Below the pieces are notes generated by a model, which did no database searches, had not been told where the DNA came from, and saw nothing but the letters and a program-made list of their open reading frames with translations. This document shows positions 17,829-24,836 of a stretch of DNA of 64,000 nucleotides, piece by piece. Made by a program: the position numbers and the translations under genes. How positions within the stretch are numbered: position 1 is the stretch's first letter; the number at the start of each line of letters is the position of its first letter. Origin of the DNA: Thermoprotei archaeon (GTDB taxonomy: Archaea; Thermoproteota; Thermoprotei; Gearchaeales; WAQG01); assembly GCA_038881895.1 (NCBI GenBank), contig JAVZOV010000001.1, positions 372,001 through 436,000 of the forward strand. Direction: 5' to 3'.

Positions 17829-17902
17829 GGGCCGGTAGTTCAGCCTGGGAGAATGCCCGCTTCGCACGCGGGAGGTCGCGGGTTCAAATCCCGCCCGGTC
17901 CA
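17829..17902 (+). tRNA. tRNA-Ala (anticodon CGC)
   Basis: 74-nt cloverleaf. Acceptor GGGCCGG pairs with CCGGTCC including the G3-U70 pair that identifies alanine tRNAs, with discriminator A. Anticodon stem CCCGC/GCGGG with loop TTCGCAC gives anticodon CGC (codon GCG). T arm CGCGGGTTCAAATCCCGC. No intron; CCA is not encoded. It is one of very few GC-rich stretches here. The upstream CTTTAAGGTTATAT is a plausible promoter. Mobile remnants lie immediately 5'. Confidence 0.97.
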
Positions 17903-17993
17903 CTCTTTTGTTTAAAAGGTTTTAGTTTTATTTAAAGTATAAATAGTAGGAATGAAGACTTTATAGGCTTTAGTATTCTGATTGTTTAAGATA

Positions 17994-19100
17994 TTATGTT
18001 TTCTTAACTTTTACCAGTATTGCTGTTGTTACTAATATTGCTACTAATGATAGTATAATACTTGCAGTAGATATTATTTCTGGAGTGCTAGGGCTTAGTG
18101 TTTGTAGTGTTGTTGTAGTGGTTGTAGTTTGTGAGGCCCATTGGATCACAGTGTATGGTGGTTTAAAAGATATTGTTTTGAGACCTTGTCCAGTATCTGG
18201 TGTAGTTTTTGTGAAATTAGTTATTGCGATAAAAGCGCCTGCGGCTCCTTTTGTGGCATGATTAAACGCATGATCAACGAAAGGATAGGTTCCAGGTTCT
18301 GGAAATACAAGATCTATTATGGCTCCCTGATCAGGTTCAAGACTCACTGACTGTAGTCCGTGGAATACGTTGTTTGGATTGCCATTATAATACACAGTGT
18401 CAAAAACAGTACCGATTACATGGAATGATAACCAAAGGTTTGGACCTACGTTCTCGACATAAAGCCTTACTGTCTTATTCACAGGGACTGGTAATGGTTG
18501 TTTTAGATATCGGAATGCATATCCATCGAAGGTTACATACATGGGATCTCCTGAGAGATAGTCTTGATTGTTCTTGTAAAACTCATTCTTTACTAATATG
18601 TATTCTGCTGCAGCTGGTGGTAAATTGGGTGGTTCTACTATTATTACACCTGCCATCCCGTTTGCGATATGTATACCGGTATTTGCAATACCGCCCGGAG
18701 CGCAATGATACATGAAAACTCCTGGATATTTTGCAACAAAGCTGAAGGTATAGGTTTCTCCGGGTTTAACAGGAATAAAATACTTACTTGGAGCCAAAAG
18801 TGCTGCATGAAAATCGATACCATGATTCATTGTTCCATTGTTAATTAGTGTAACTTCGATGGTATCGCCAAGTTTAACTTTTATGGGCGGTGCTGGCACA
18901 GTTCCATTGATAACATAAGCCTTGTATACGATGCTGTCATCTATGGCTATGTCTCTTTCATAAAGATAGAGAACAATCTTATGAACATTACTTGTGGTAG
19001 CTTGATATGCTGATGCTAATGGTGAGAGTATAGAAACTATTGGTAAACCTATTAAAACAAATAGCAGAAACATTAACAATAGAATTTTCAAGTTCATCAT
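17994..19100 (-). CDS. NirK-like two-domain multicopper oxidase, membrane anchored
   Basis: 368 residues: signal peptide/N-terminal helix, two cupredoxin domains, a Thr-rich linker and a C-terminal membrane helix with a Lys tail, so it sits on the outer face of the membrane. Copper ligands follow the copper nitrite reductase pattern: HGIDFH (type 1 and type 2 His), YHCAPGGIANTGIHIANGM (type 2 His, type 1 Cys, His and Met) and a second-domain VDHAFNH. Family and ligands support nitrite reductase or a laccase-like oxidase; substrate is not proven. The start ATG-ATG at 19100 follows GGTGAG. Two perfect palindromes occupy the promoter. Confidence 0.88.
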   Translation of the reverse strand: MMNLKILLLMFLLFVLIGLPIVSILSPLASAYQATTSNVHKIVLYLYERDIAIDDSIVYKAYVINGTVPAPPIKVKLGDTIEVTLINNGTMNHGIDFHAALLAPSKYFIPVKPGETYTFSFVAKYPGVFMYHCAPGGIANTGIHIANGMAGVIIVEPPNLPPAAAEYILVKNEFYKNNQDYLSGDPMYVTFDGYAFRYLKQPLPVPVNKTVRLYVENVGPNLWLSFHVIGTVFDTVYYNGNPNNVFHGLQSVSLEPDQGAIIDLVFPEPGTYPFVDHAFNHATKGAAGAFIAITNFTKTTPDTGQGLKTISFKPPYTVIQWASQTTTTTTTLQTLSPSTPEIISTASIILSLVAILVTTAILVKVKKT

Positions 19101-19113
19101 CTCACCATTTTGT

Positions 19114-19159
19114 TAAGTAATTACTTATATTAAAATGAATACCCTTATGTATAAGGGTA
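19114..19159. promoter_or_regulatory. promoter of the NirK-like gene with two palindromes
   Basis: TAAGTAATTACTTA (19114-19127) and TACCCTTATGTATAAGGGTA (19140-19159) are perfect inverted repeats. Read on the minus strand, a TTTTAATATAAG TATA-like element lies between and partly over the first one. The arrangement suggests a repressor site at the core promoter and a second site just upstream. The regulator is unknown; copper or redox control is an inference from the gene. Confidence 0.5.
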
Positions 19160-19370
19160 CTTTATTGTATTTATGATTTAATGATAAAATTGTTGTATGA
19201 AGATTTAGCTAATGTAGAGAATAGCGCAATATTTGGAAATCTTACCTTCTTGTTTTAAAGGTTTGTTGTTCTTTTATCAGAAGAGTTTAAGGAAGTATTG
19301 TAAGATAGCCGTGGTCAACAGTTTTGGAATAGATAGGTTTAAATATTTGTTTAACTCTATTAACTCTTTG

Positions 19371-19556
19371 ATGGAAGAAGAACTACTTAGACCAAAGGAT
19401 GTCGCAAAGAAGTTCGGTATCTCAGTTAAAACTCTCTGGAAGTGGCAAAGGAAAGGCATTATTAGAGCAGTTAAACTTCCAACTGGTAAGCTCCGCTACC
19501 CAAGGAGCGAGGTTAAGAGATTATGGAGGCAGTTAAAAGCTACAGGATCCCAGTAG
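19371..19556 (+). CDS. helix-turn-helix protein, recombinase-less TnpA
   Basis: 61 residues from ATG 19371. LLRPKDVAKKFGISVKTLWK continuing to WQRKGIIRAVKLPTGKLRYP is a MerR/IS607-type DNA-binding domain. It then ends after EVKRLWRQLKATGSQ, with the last residues overlapping the tnpB start by 34 bases. The full tnpA of the 48-kb element has a similar HTH plus a serine recombinase. So this is either a simple deletion product or a retained DNA-binding regulator of its own element. The longer upstream frame (to 19233) lies outside the element boundary and is ignored. Confidence 0.7.
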   Translation: MEEELLRPKDVAKKFGISVKTLWKWQRKGIIRAVKLPTGKLRYPRSEVKRLWRQLKATGSQ

Positions 19557-20677
19557 ATGTTCCAAAAGATTTAATCGAAGAATACTTCAAAGTTAAGCGG
19601 AAGGCTTTAGACGCAATATTCTCGCACGTTAAAATTTCCGAGAAGGCTCACCTCGAACTCGATAAGAAGGATAGGAAAAGACTTAGGGATGAATTGCTAC
19701 GGGAGTGGAAATACTCAAAGCATTACGTTGATTCAGCAATGAACTCCGTTATCGGATTGGTTAAGGGCTGGATAACCCTTTATAATAGGGGGAGGGCGAA
19801 TGAGCCTCCTAAGATAACTAAGAGGACAGTATATATTAAGAGCACGCTTTTCAGTTTCAGAAACGGCATACTGAAGATAAGCGTAGAGCCTAGTAAGCGG
19901 TATCTTGAGGTTGACTTAAGAAAGTGTTCGTGGATTCCGAGAGACTTTGATAAAGTCGGTGGACTACTTATGACTGAAAGTGAGCTGATAATTACGGTTA
20001 AGAAGAGGGTTGAGCTCAAGGCTGATGAGTGGGCATCATTTGACGTTAACTTAACGAACGTGACGGCGTTCATAGGTGGCGAGATTAAGCGCTATGACTT
20101 AAGAGAGCTCTACCACATCCACAGAACCTATGAAACTAAGCGGCAGAGGATACAAAAGTTATCTAAGATTAAGCCTCTAACCTCAAAGAGACTATTAGAG
20201 AAATACTCTAAGCGTGAGGGGAGTAGAGCCAAGGACTTCATGCACAAGTTAACCACGCAGGTTGCGGGGGAGCTCAAGGAGAAGGACTGCGGAGCAATAC
20301 TTGAAAACCTGAAAGGTATAAAGAGGCGAATCCTCAACAAGTCTAAAGACATGAACAGAAAGCTCTCAAAGTGGAGCGCAAGAGCATTCCAACTCATGCT
20401 TGAATACAAGCTTAAATGGCTTAACTTACCAGTAAAATACGTTAACCCAGCCAACTCATCTAAAACCTGCCCAGTCTGCCCAGGAAGCATGGCTTCCTAT
20501 CTGGGCAGGATAATGAAGTGCGAAGAATGCGGGTTAACAATGGATAGAGATATCATAGCGGTGTTGAACCTTCAGATGCGGGGAATTGGGTTCTCCCCGA
20601 GAGCCCTCAACAAATTAATCGAGAGGGAAGGGTTAAGTAGGAATAAAAGCAACAATTCACCATGCATTCCTACTTAA
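19523..20677 (+). CDS. tnpB: TnpB RNA-guided nuclease of IS607-like element
   Basis: 384 residues, full length. RuvC-I aspartate in SFDVNLTNVTAF (about 174), RuvC-II glutamate in AILENLKGIKRR (about 255), zinc finger CPVCPGSMASYLGRIMKCEE ending CG, and RuvC-III aspartate in MDRDIIAVLNL. All catalytic and zinc residues are present, so it is probably active as an omega-RNA-guided nuclease. The first zinc half reads CPVCP where CxxCG is usual. The stop codon is the last base triplet of a 12-bp hairpin, probably the 3' end of the guide RNA. A C-terminal fragment at 38893-39132 is a close relative. Confidence 0.93.
   Translation: MEAVKSYRIPVDVPKDLIEEYFKVKRKALDAIFSHVKISEKAHLELDKKDRKRLRDELLREWKYSKHYVDSAMNSVIGLVKGWITLYNRGRANEPPKITKRTVYIKSTLFSFRNGILKISVEPSKRYLEVDLRKCSWIPRDFDKVGGLLMTESELIITVKKRVELKADEWASFDVNLTNVTAFIGGEIKRYDLRELYHIHRTYETKRQRIQKLSKIKPLTSKRLLEKYSKREGSRAKDFMHKLTTQVAGELKEKDCGAILENLKGIKRRILNKSKDMNRKLSKWSARAFQLMLEYKLKWLNLPVKYVNPANSSKTCPVCPGSMASYLGRIMKCEECGLTMDRDIIAVLNLQMRGIGFSPRALNKLIEREGLSRNKSNNSPCIPT
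20633..20677 (+). other. 12-bp perfect hairpin over the tnpB stop codon
   Basis: TTAAGTAGGAAT (20633-20644) and ATTCCTACTTAA (20666-20677) form a perfect stem with a 21-nt loop; the TAA stop is in the second arm. The 46-kb element has a different-sequence hairpin (46868-46902) at the same place. Likely the guide-RNA 3' structure or recombinase end, given its conserved position. Confidence 0.65.
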
Positions 20678-20735
20678 TCCAGAACCCGTAATATTTAATG
20701 GGTATTTAGGTGTTCATCTGACTGTCTGGTTGAAA

Positions 20736-21146
20736 TTATATTGTTATGAGTCTTTCTGCTAGCGGATGTCCTTTTACTCTGATTTCAAATATTTTGTTCC
20801 ATCCGAAGGGTGCTTGGTGAGATTCTATATTTTTTGATAATTCGTGGTGTAGTTTTTTAAGGATTGTTAGTGCTTCTGATGGTCTTTTTAGGTTGTTGCT
20901 GAGGTGTGCATAAGGATAAACGAGTACTCGTTTTGCACCAATTTCTTTTATAATTCTGTTTATCTCATTCATAGCGTTGGATAAGATTTCATCGGTGTCG
21001 TTGCTTTCCACGCATGTTAGAAGGAGTAATACTTCATCTATTTTGGTGGGTTTCTTTTCTACATCTTCAGCGGTTTTTATTTCTTTTGCAACAGGTTCAT
21101 AATATACGTAATCACAGTGTAGTGCTAGAATTCTCAAGTCAGGCAC
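20736..21146 (-). CDS. free-standing threonyl-tRNA synthetase editing domain
   Basis: 136 residues matching the archaeal N-terminal ThrRS editing domain (DTD-like fold) and nothing else. Markers: LRILALHCDYVYYEPV, the central VESNDTDEILSNAMNEI, AKRVLVYPYAHLS, and the end HQAPFGWNKIFEIRVKGHPL. It removes serine wrongly attached to tRNA-Thr. In some Crenarchaeota a separate ThrRS-ed protein works in trans with an editing-less synthetase; this short form fits that or a truncated gene. No ThrRS catalytic gene is in the window. Good ends and intact motifs argue for a functional protein. Confidence 0.85.
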   Translation of the reverse strand: MPDLRILALHCDYVYYEPVAKEIKTAEDVEKKPTKIDEVLLLLTCVESNDTDEILSNAMNEINRIIKEIGAKRVLVYPYAHLSNNLKRPSEALTILKKLHHELSKNIESHQAPFGWNKIFEIRVKGHPLAERLITI

Positions 21147-21216
21147 CGTATGATTATTGTTTCTCTTTTAAATAAATTTTTTCATGCTGTAAAAATAATT
21201 AAGATATTTTTATACG

Positions 21217-22161
21217 TTAGTATTCCTTAATGAGGTCGACTTGGTTAAGTAGTTTTTCTCCGTTTTCTAATCTTGTTATATTTTCTGAGACTATGTTTGC
21301 AACACGTTCGAATGCTTTTTCGGTGATGCCTGATGTGTGTGGTGTTATTATAACATTATCCATTGAGAGTAGTGGGTTTGTTGGTTCTGGTGGTTCTTTT
21401 TCTAGAACATCTAGAAGTGCTCCTGCTATCCATTTTTCTTTTAGCGCTTTTATTAAAGCTTTTTCATCAATTATTGCACCCCGTGAAATGTTTACTAATA
21501 CCGCGTTAGGTTTCATTGTTTTCAGTTCTTTTTCGCTTATTAGGTGATATGTTTCTTTTGTGAGCGGAAGTGCGATTACTACGTAATCTGACTCCTTAAG
21601 CACAAGATCTAGATCTTTCATGGATCCTAAAAAGTCTACAAAATCATCTTTTTGTTTTTGTAGTTCACGTTTTATGGTTAGAATTTTCATGCCTAAACTT
21701 TTTCCTCTTTTTGCTATTTCATGACCGATAGAACCATAACCTATTATACCGAGAACTTTACCTGTTATTTCTCCATGAAAAACTATCGTCCATTTTCCAG
21801 ATTTTACGTGTTCGAATTGTTTAAGAAGTTTCAACTCCCAAGTCATTATAAGAGCGATAGCATGCTCAGCGACAGGTATACTGTAGGCTCCTCTTACATT
21901 GCATAACGGTATATTTGATTCTTTAACTACATCTAGATCTATTCTATCAACACCTGCACTGACGGCCTGTATTAGTTTTACTTTTTGTGCAGCTTTGATA
22001 ATTTTACCTGGCACTGCCATTCCTATTATTACATCTGCATCAGGAGCGTATTTCATAGCTTCATCATAATCGTTTGCAAAAACTAGTTCATGGCCTCTTA
22101 GGGTTGTTTTTAACTTTTCTGTCAGTATATGATTTAATTTATGACATACAAGTATTTTCAT
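21217..22161 (-). CDS. D-2-hydroxyacid dehydrogenase (phosphoglycerate/glyoxylate type)
   Basis: NAD(P)-dependent oxidoreductase of 314 residues. Rossmann motif GIIGYGSIGHEIAKRGKSLG (about 136-155), catalytic Arg in VNISRGAIIDEKAL, Glu in LDVLEKEPPEP and His in NVIITPHTSG. The family includes 3-phosphoglycerate, glyoxylate and formate-type dehydrogenases; no ACT domain is present, so serine-pathway PGDH is possible but unproven. 70 bases separate it from the editing-domain gene on the same strand. Start ATG at 22161. Confidence 0.88.
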   Translation of the reverse strand: MKILVCHKLNHILTEKLKTTLRGHELVFANDYDEAMKYAPDADVIIGMAVPGKIIKAAQKVKLIQAVSAGVDRIDLDVVKESNIPLCNVRGAYSIPVAEHAIALIMTWELKLLKQFEHVKSGKWTIVFHGEITGKVLGIIGYGSIGHEIAKRGKSLGMKILTIKRELQKQKDDFVDFLGSMKDLDLVLKESDYVVIALPLTKETYHLISEKELKTMKPNAVLVNISRGAIIDEKALIKALKEKWIAGALLDVLEKEPPEPTNPLLSMDNVIITPHTSGITEKAFERVANIVSENITRLENGEKLLNQVDLIKEY

Positions 22162-22243
22162 AACTTTGTTTAGTAATTAGTTTGCGTAAATAAACTTATC
22201 TCTAAATTTAAATCTAATTTGATAAGAAATAACTGGATTCTGT

Positions 22244-22843
22244 TTAAGTTTTTTTGTCATCGGATTTCTTGGTTTTCTCTTTTGGTGCCTCATCTTTTTT
22301 TGTCTCTGGTTTTAGTGCATCTTCGGATAGTATTCGCGAATATCCATATGCAGAGACTGCCCTGCGTAGTTTATCTATTGCTTCTTCTCCCATTAGATAT
22401 ATTTGATGTAGGGATTCTCTAGATAGTGGTAGTTCGAATGTGACACCTTTTACATAAAAATATGACTTAAGACCTTTTACATATTCGCTGACTAATTTTA
22501 GGTTTAAGAAATTGTCATTTAATATTATCCGTATGAGCTCGTTATCGTTGTCAGGAAAGACCACTTTAATAGCATCTTCCCAAATACCTGCACTTGGTTC
22601 ACCAAACCTTAAATGACTACCGCTTTCAAACGCAGTACAGTTAAAACGTGCTGATAATTTAGATGCAACACCGTCCGTAAAACCCAATACATCTGCAACA
22701 ATAAATTTGATCCACCCTTTTTTAGTTTTGATTTCGAGATCCATATACTCTATAGGAGTTAACCCCATCTTGTCTAGCACACTAGCTAAAGTGTCCAGAT
22801 CAACCTTATTATACTCAATACCTATCAAAGGCATTTTAACCAA
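22244..22843 (-). CDS. conserved archaeal protein with charged C-terminal tail, unknown
   Basis: 199 residues. A globular part of about 170 residues (MPLIGIEYNKVDLDTLASVL, RFGEPSAGIWEDAIKVVFP) is followed by a Lys/Glu/Asp-rich disordered tail (KKDEAPKEKTKKSDDKKT). No membrane segment and no motif I recognise. The start could be Met-4, which begins MPLIGIEY. The tail resembles those of archaeal nucleic-acid-associated proteins, but that is only an impression. It stands alone on the minus strand. Confidence 0.65.
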   Translation of the reverse strand: MVKMPLIGIEYNKVDLDTLASVLDKMGLTPIEYMDLEIKTKKGWIKFIVADVLGFTDGVASKLSARFNCTAFESGSHLRFGEPSAGIWEDAIKVVFPDNDNELIRIILNDNFLNLKLVSEYVKGLKSYFYVKGVTFELPLSRESLHQIYLMGEEAIDKLRRAVSAYGYSRILSEDALKPETKKDEAPKEKTKKSDDKKT

Positions 22844-22904
22844 TTTATCTTATTTTAGAAAGTAATATATTTTTATCAGAAGAATTAATAAGAAGCTTTA
22901 TTTC

Positions 22905-23130
22905 TGAAAGCTTAGTCCTTTAGTAGATGAATTGTTGATAAGCTTAATCAACTCTTGGTGTTTCTTAATTTAAGCGTGTCACTCAATAAATGGAGATAGA
23001 ACACGTGTAAGCGGAATATCGTGCTTACCTCCATAGCAGGTGCCATCTTCAACAGTATGCATGACCGGTATGATGAAACACTAGATTGAAAACCGAGAAT
23101 CCCCCGCCAAAGCGAGAGCATCAAAACTGG
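22905..23130 (+). repeat. decayed IS200/IS605-type element remnant
   Basis: 22926-22983 (GATGAATTGTTGATAAGCTT to TTTAAGCGTGTCAC) matches 16558-16616, which precedes a tnpB fragment. 23097-23124 (GAATCCCCCGCCAAAGCGAG then AGCATCAA) resembles the right-end-like scar at 44231-44257. Between them I find no coding trace. The gene-free stretch 22844-23230 contains only this remnant. Confidence 0.5.
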
Positions 23131-23230
23131 AGCTCCGCGTTTAAGGTGAAGGTTGTCAGAATTTTTCCAATGTTAGCATTGTTAACATAAATTATAATTA
23201 AGTGAAAGTCATAATATTATTTAAAAAACA

Positions 23231-23509
23231 TTAAATTTCCTGATTTATGTTAGAATTATTAATGTAATTTTTATTCTTCTCTTGTAACCATTTTATAATT
23301 TTGTCTTTATTAATTTTTATTATTCCGTAATTATGTGTACCTAAGTTATTTAGTATTATTTTGTCTATAACTTTATAAGCTGTATTAGTACCTATGTTAA
23401 GTTTTGTTTTAACATCAATATAATTAAATTGTATAACGTTTTCTTTGACTAAATATTCTAGAAATTTTTTCAACAAATCTTCATAATTATATCGTCGCGT
23501 CATATACAA
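23231..23509 (-). CDS. small winged-helix-like protein
   Basis: 92 residues, Lys/Asn/Ile-rich. YEDLLKKFLEYLVKENVIQF then DVKTKLNIGTNTAYKVIDKI looks like a winged helix DNA-binding domain with the recognition helix at about residues 41-54. The ATG at 23509 has no strong ribosome-binding motif. It is isolated between mobile remnants and is even more AT-rich than its neighbours, so it may be imported. Target unknown. Confidence 0.5.
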   Translation of the reverse strand: MYMTRRYNYEDLLKKFLEYLVKENVIQFNYIDVKTKLNIGTNTAYKVIDKIILNNLGTHNYGIIKINKDKIIKWLQEKNKNYINNSNINQEI

Positions 23510-23800
23510 TTATATAAATGCTTAACGTATAAATAAATTTTTCTATTTACAGCATATTAAAATCCTGATTTCCGTGTTTTAGTTTCATTGATACAAAAGT
23601 ATATATATATGAATAATTAAATTACTTGTAAATTTGAAAGAGATCACAGAAAGCCTAGAACCTTAGTTCTGGGATGAATCACACGGGCAGGGAATGCGCA
23701 AGGTTTAATGCCATGAAAATATCATTTCTTAAAGTAAGATCAGGATAAATTTTGATGTTCAAATGTTTTGACTTTATTAGAGACTTAAATCATGAATAGT
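23510..23800. other. gene-free stretch with one transposon-end scar
   Basis: 23649-23681 (GAAAGCCTAGAACCTTAGTT then CTGGGATGAATCA) is a near-copy of the hairpin scar at 16534-16566. The rest is AT-rich and I see nothing else in it. Confidence 0.55.
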
Positions 23801-24730
23801 TCATCCTGCTTGTTGCATTTCTATTTCCTCTACTTTTTTTGCTATTTTCTTTATTTTTTCGATTAAGTTGATAGCATTTTTGTCAAAAATATATACTACT
23901 GATTCTATTCCAGCTCCACCAGGATCTATGATACCGTCTTCAATGTTTTCAAGTGTTTGTAAGAAGAGTTCTATACTGTCATATTTTGACCTGTTCATTG
24001 TTACGAATTGTAAACCTACTTGTTTCATAGCTTGTTCGATTGTTTTGTCATATTTTATGCATGTTGCAGCTCTAATTTCTGGGTTTATTTTTCTTGCTGC
24101 TAATAAAATTATACTCATGTGTCGTGATGCGCCGAACTCGGGTCTTGAGATTGCTGTTGCTCTTCCTTTCATAACTGTTATTCTTCCTGGAAACGCTGCC
24201 ACATCGTTAATATCCTTAGGCTCTTTAATGCACATGACTATGTTTGTTCGTACTTCCGGTATTAAACGGTCGAATCGGGAGTACACAGATAGTGTGGATA
24301 GGGCTCTATTGAGTTCATTCAATACTTCCATTCTTTCTGTGGATCCTCCTCCTAGGTTTATGAATGCTCTATGGCATGCACTACATCCTATGAGACCTGG
24401 TAGTGCATTTCTGTGTATTCTGCAGATGTCACCTTCAACTCTCATGATCATGCAGTGTGAGCAAACTTGTTCAACGAAGGTTTCTGGGCTTATTTTATTG
24501 TTCGCTATTCCATCAGCAAGTGTGGTTGATAAACGTTCGAGAAGTTCGATTGAAATGCTAGTTTCTTCCTTAATTATTCTTTTATATTTAGATGCTGCCG
24601 TCACTGATATTTCAAGTTTTTTAGCAGCTTCGCCGATACTCCAGTTATATTTTTCAACTAGATTGCGCACTATACGTGCTCTTAATTGAGGTAAGTATGT
24701 TCTGCCTACATACTCACACGGAGGACGCAT
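23801..24730 (-). CDS. thiR: ThiR: thiamine-responsive repressor, HTH-ThiN fusion
   Basis: 309 residues. N-terminal HTH (WSIGEAAKKLEISVTAASKY, about 31-50), a cysteine-bearing middle part (CSHCMIMRVEGDICRIH, GCSACHRAF) that may bind metal, and a C-terminal ThiN-type domain from about residue 135 (PEVRTNIVMCIKEPKDINDV, PEFGASRHMSIILLAARKINP). ThiR proteins use the ThiN domain to sense thiamine phosphate and repress thiamine genes. It is divergent from thiDN across an 18-bp palindrome that covers its own TATA box, which implies autoregulation. GGTGGGAT precedes the ATG at 24730. Confidence 0.9.
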   Translation of the reverse strand: MRPPCEYVGRTYLPQLRARIVRNLVEKYNWSIGEAAKKLEISVTAASKYKRIIKEETSISIELLERLSTTLADGIANNKISPETFVEQVCSHCMIMRVEGDICRIHRNALPGLIGCSACHRAFINLGGGSTERMEVLNELNRALSTLSVYSRFDRLIPEVRTNIVMCIKEPKDINDVAAFPGRITVMKGRATAISRPEFGASRHMSIILLAARKINPEIRAATCIKYDKTIEQAMKQVGLQFVTMNRSKYDSIELFLQTLENIEDGIIDPGGAGIESVVYIFDKNAINLIEKIKKIAKKVEEIEMQQAG

Positions 24731-24756
24731 TATCCCACCTAGTATTATATATTACG

Positions 24757-24774
24757 ACATGTTTATAAACATGT
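24757..24774. promoter_or_regulatory. probable ThiR operator, perfect 18-bp palindrome
   Basis: ACATGTTTATAAACATGT lies between the divergent thiR and thiDN genes. Its centre TTTATAAA can serve as the thiR TATA box, and it directly adjoins TTTTATATAA, the likely thiDN TATA box (24775-24784). A dimeric regulator bound here would block both promoters. Assignment to ThiR is inferred from position and symmetry. Confidence 0.7.
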
Positions 24775-24836
24775 TTTATATAAAAAAATTGGTGTTGTAT
24801 GACGCTATATAAAAAAAGATTTAGAGGTGATGGAAT

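Larger units (their letters stand above)
19311..20685 (+). mobile_element. IS607-like element with tnpB but no recombinase domain
   Basis: Both ends match the complete IS607 at 46861-48715: left CAGTTT..GAATAGAT..GTTTAAATATT (19318-19347) and right hairpin followed by CCAGAAC. Each element is flanked by CC on both sides in the tnpA-to-tnpB direction, the GG-core signature of IS607. Between the ends are an HTH-only gene and an intact tnpB; the about 140-residue recombinase domain is missing. It is probably mobilised in trans, if at all. It lies in the gap between the NirK-like and ThrRS-editing genes and breaks no evident gene. Confidence 0.75.

Noticed and set aside
23041-23130. C/D box guide RNA near ATGATGA
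   Set aside because: A C-box-like ATGATGA is present but no CTGA D box lies at proper spacing; the stretch fits a transposon remnant better.
23868-24689. 273-residue plus-strand ORF
   Set aside because: It is the antisense of thiR. thiR has clear HTH and ThiN motifs, promoter and ribosome-binding motif; this ORF has none.
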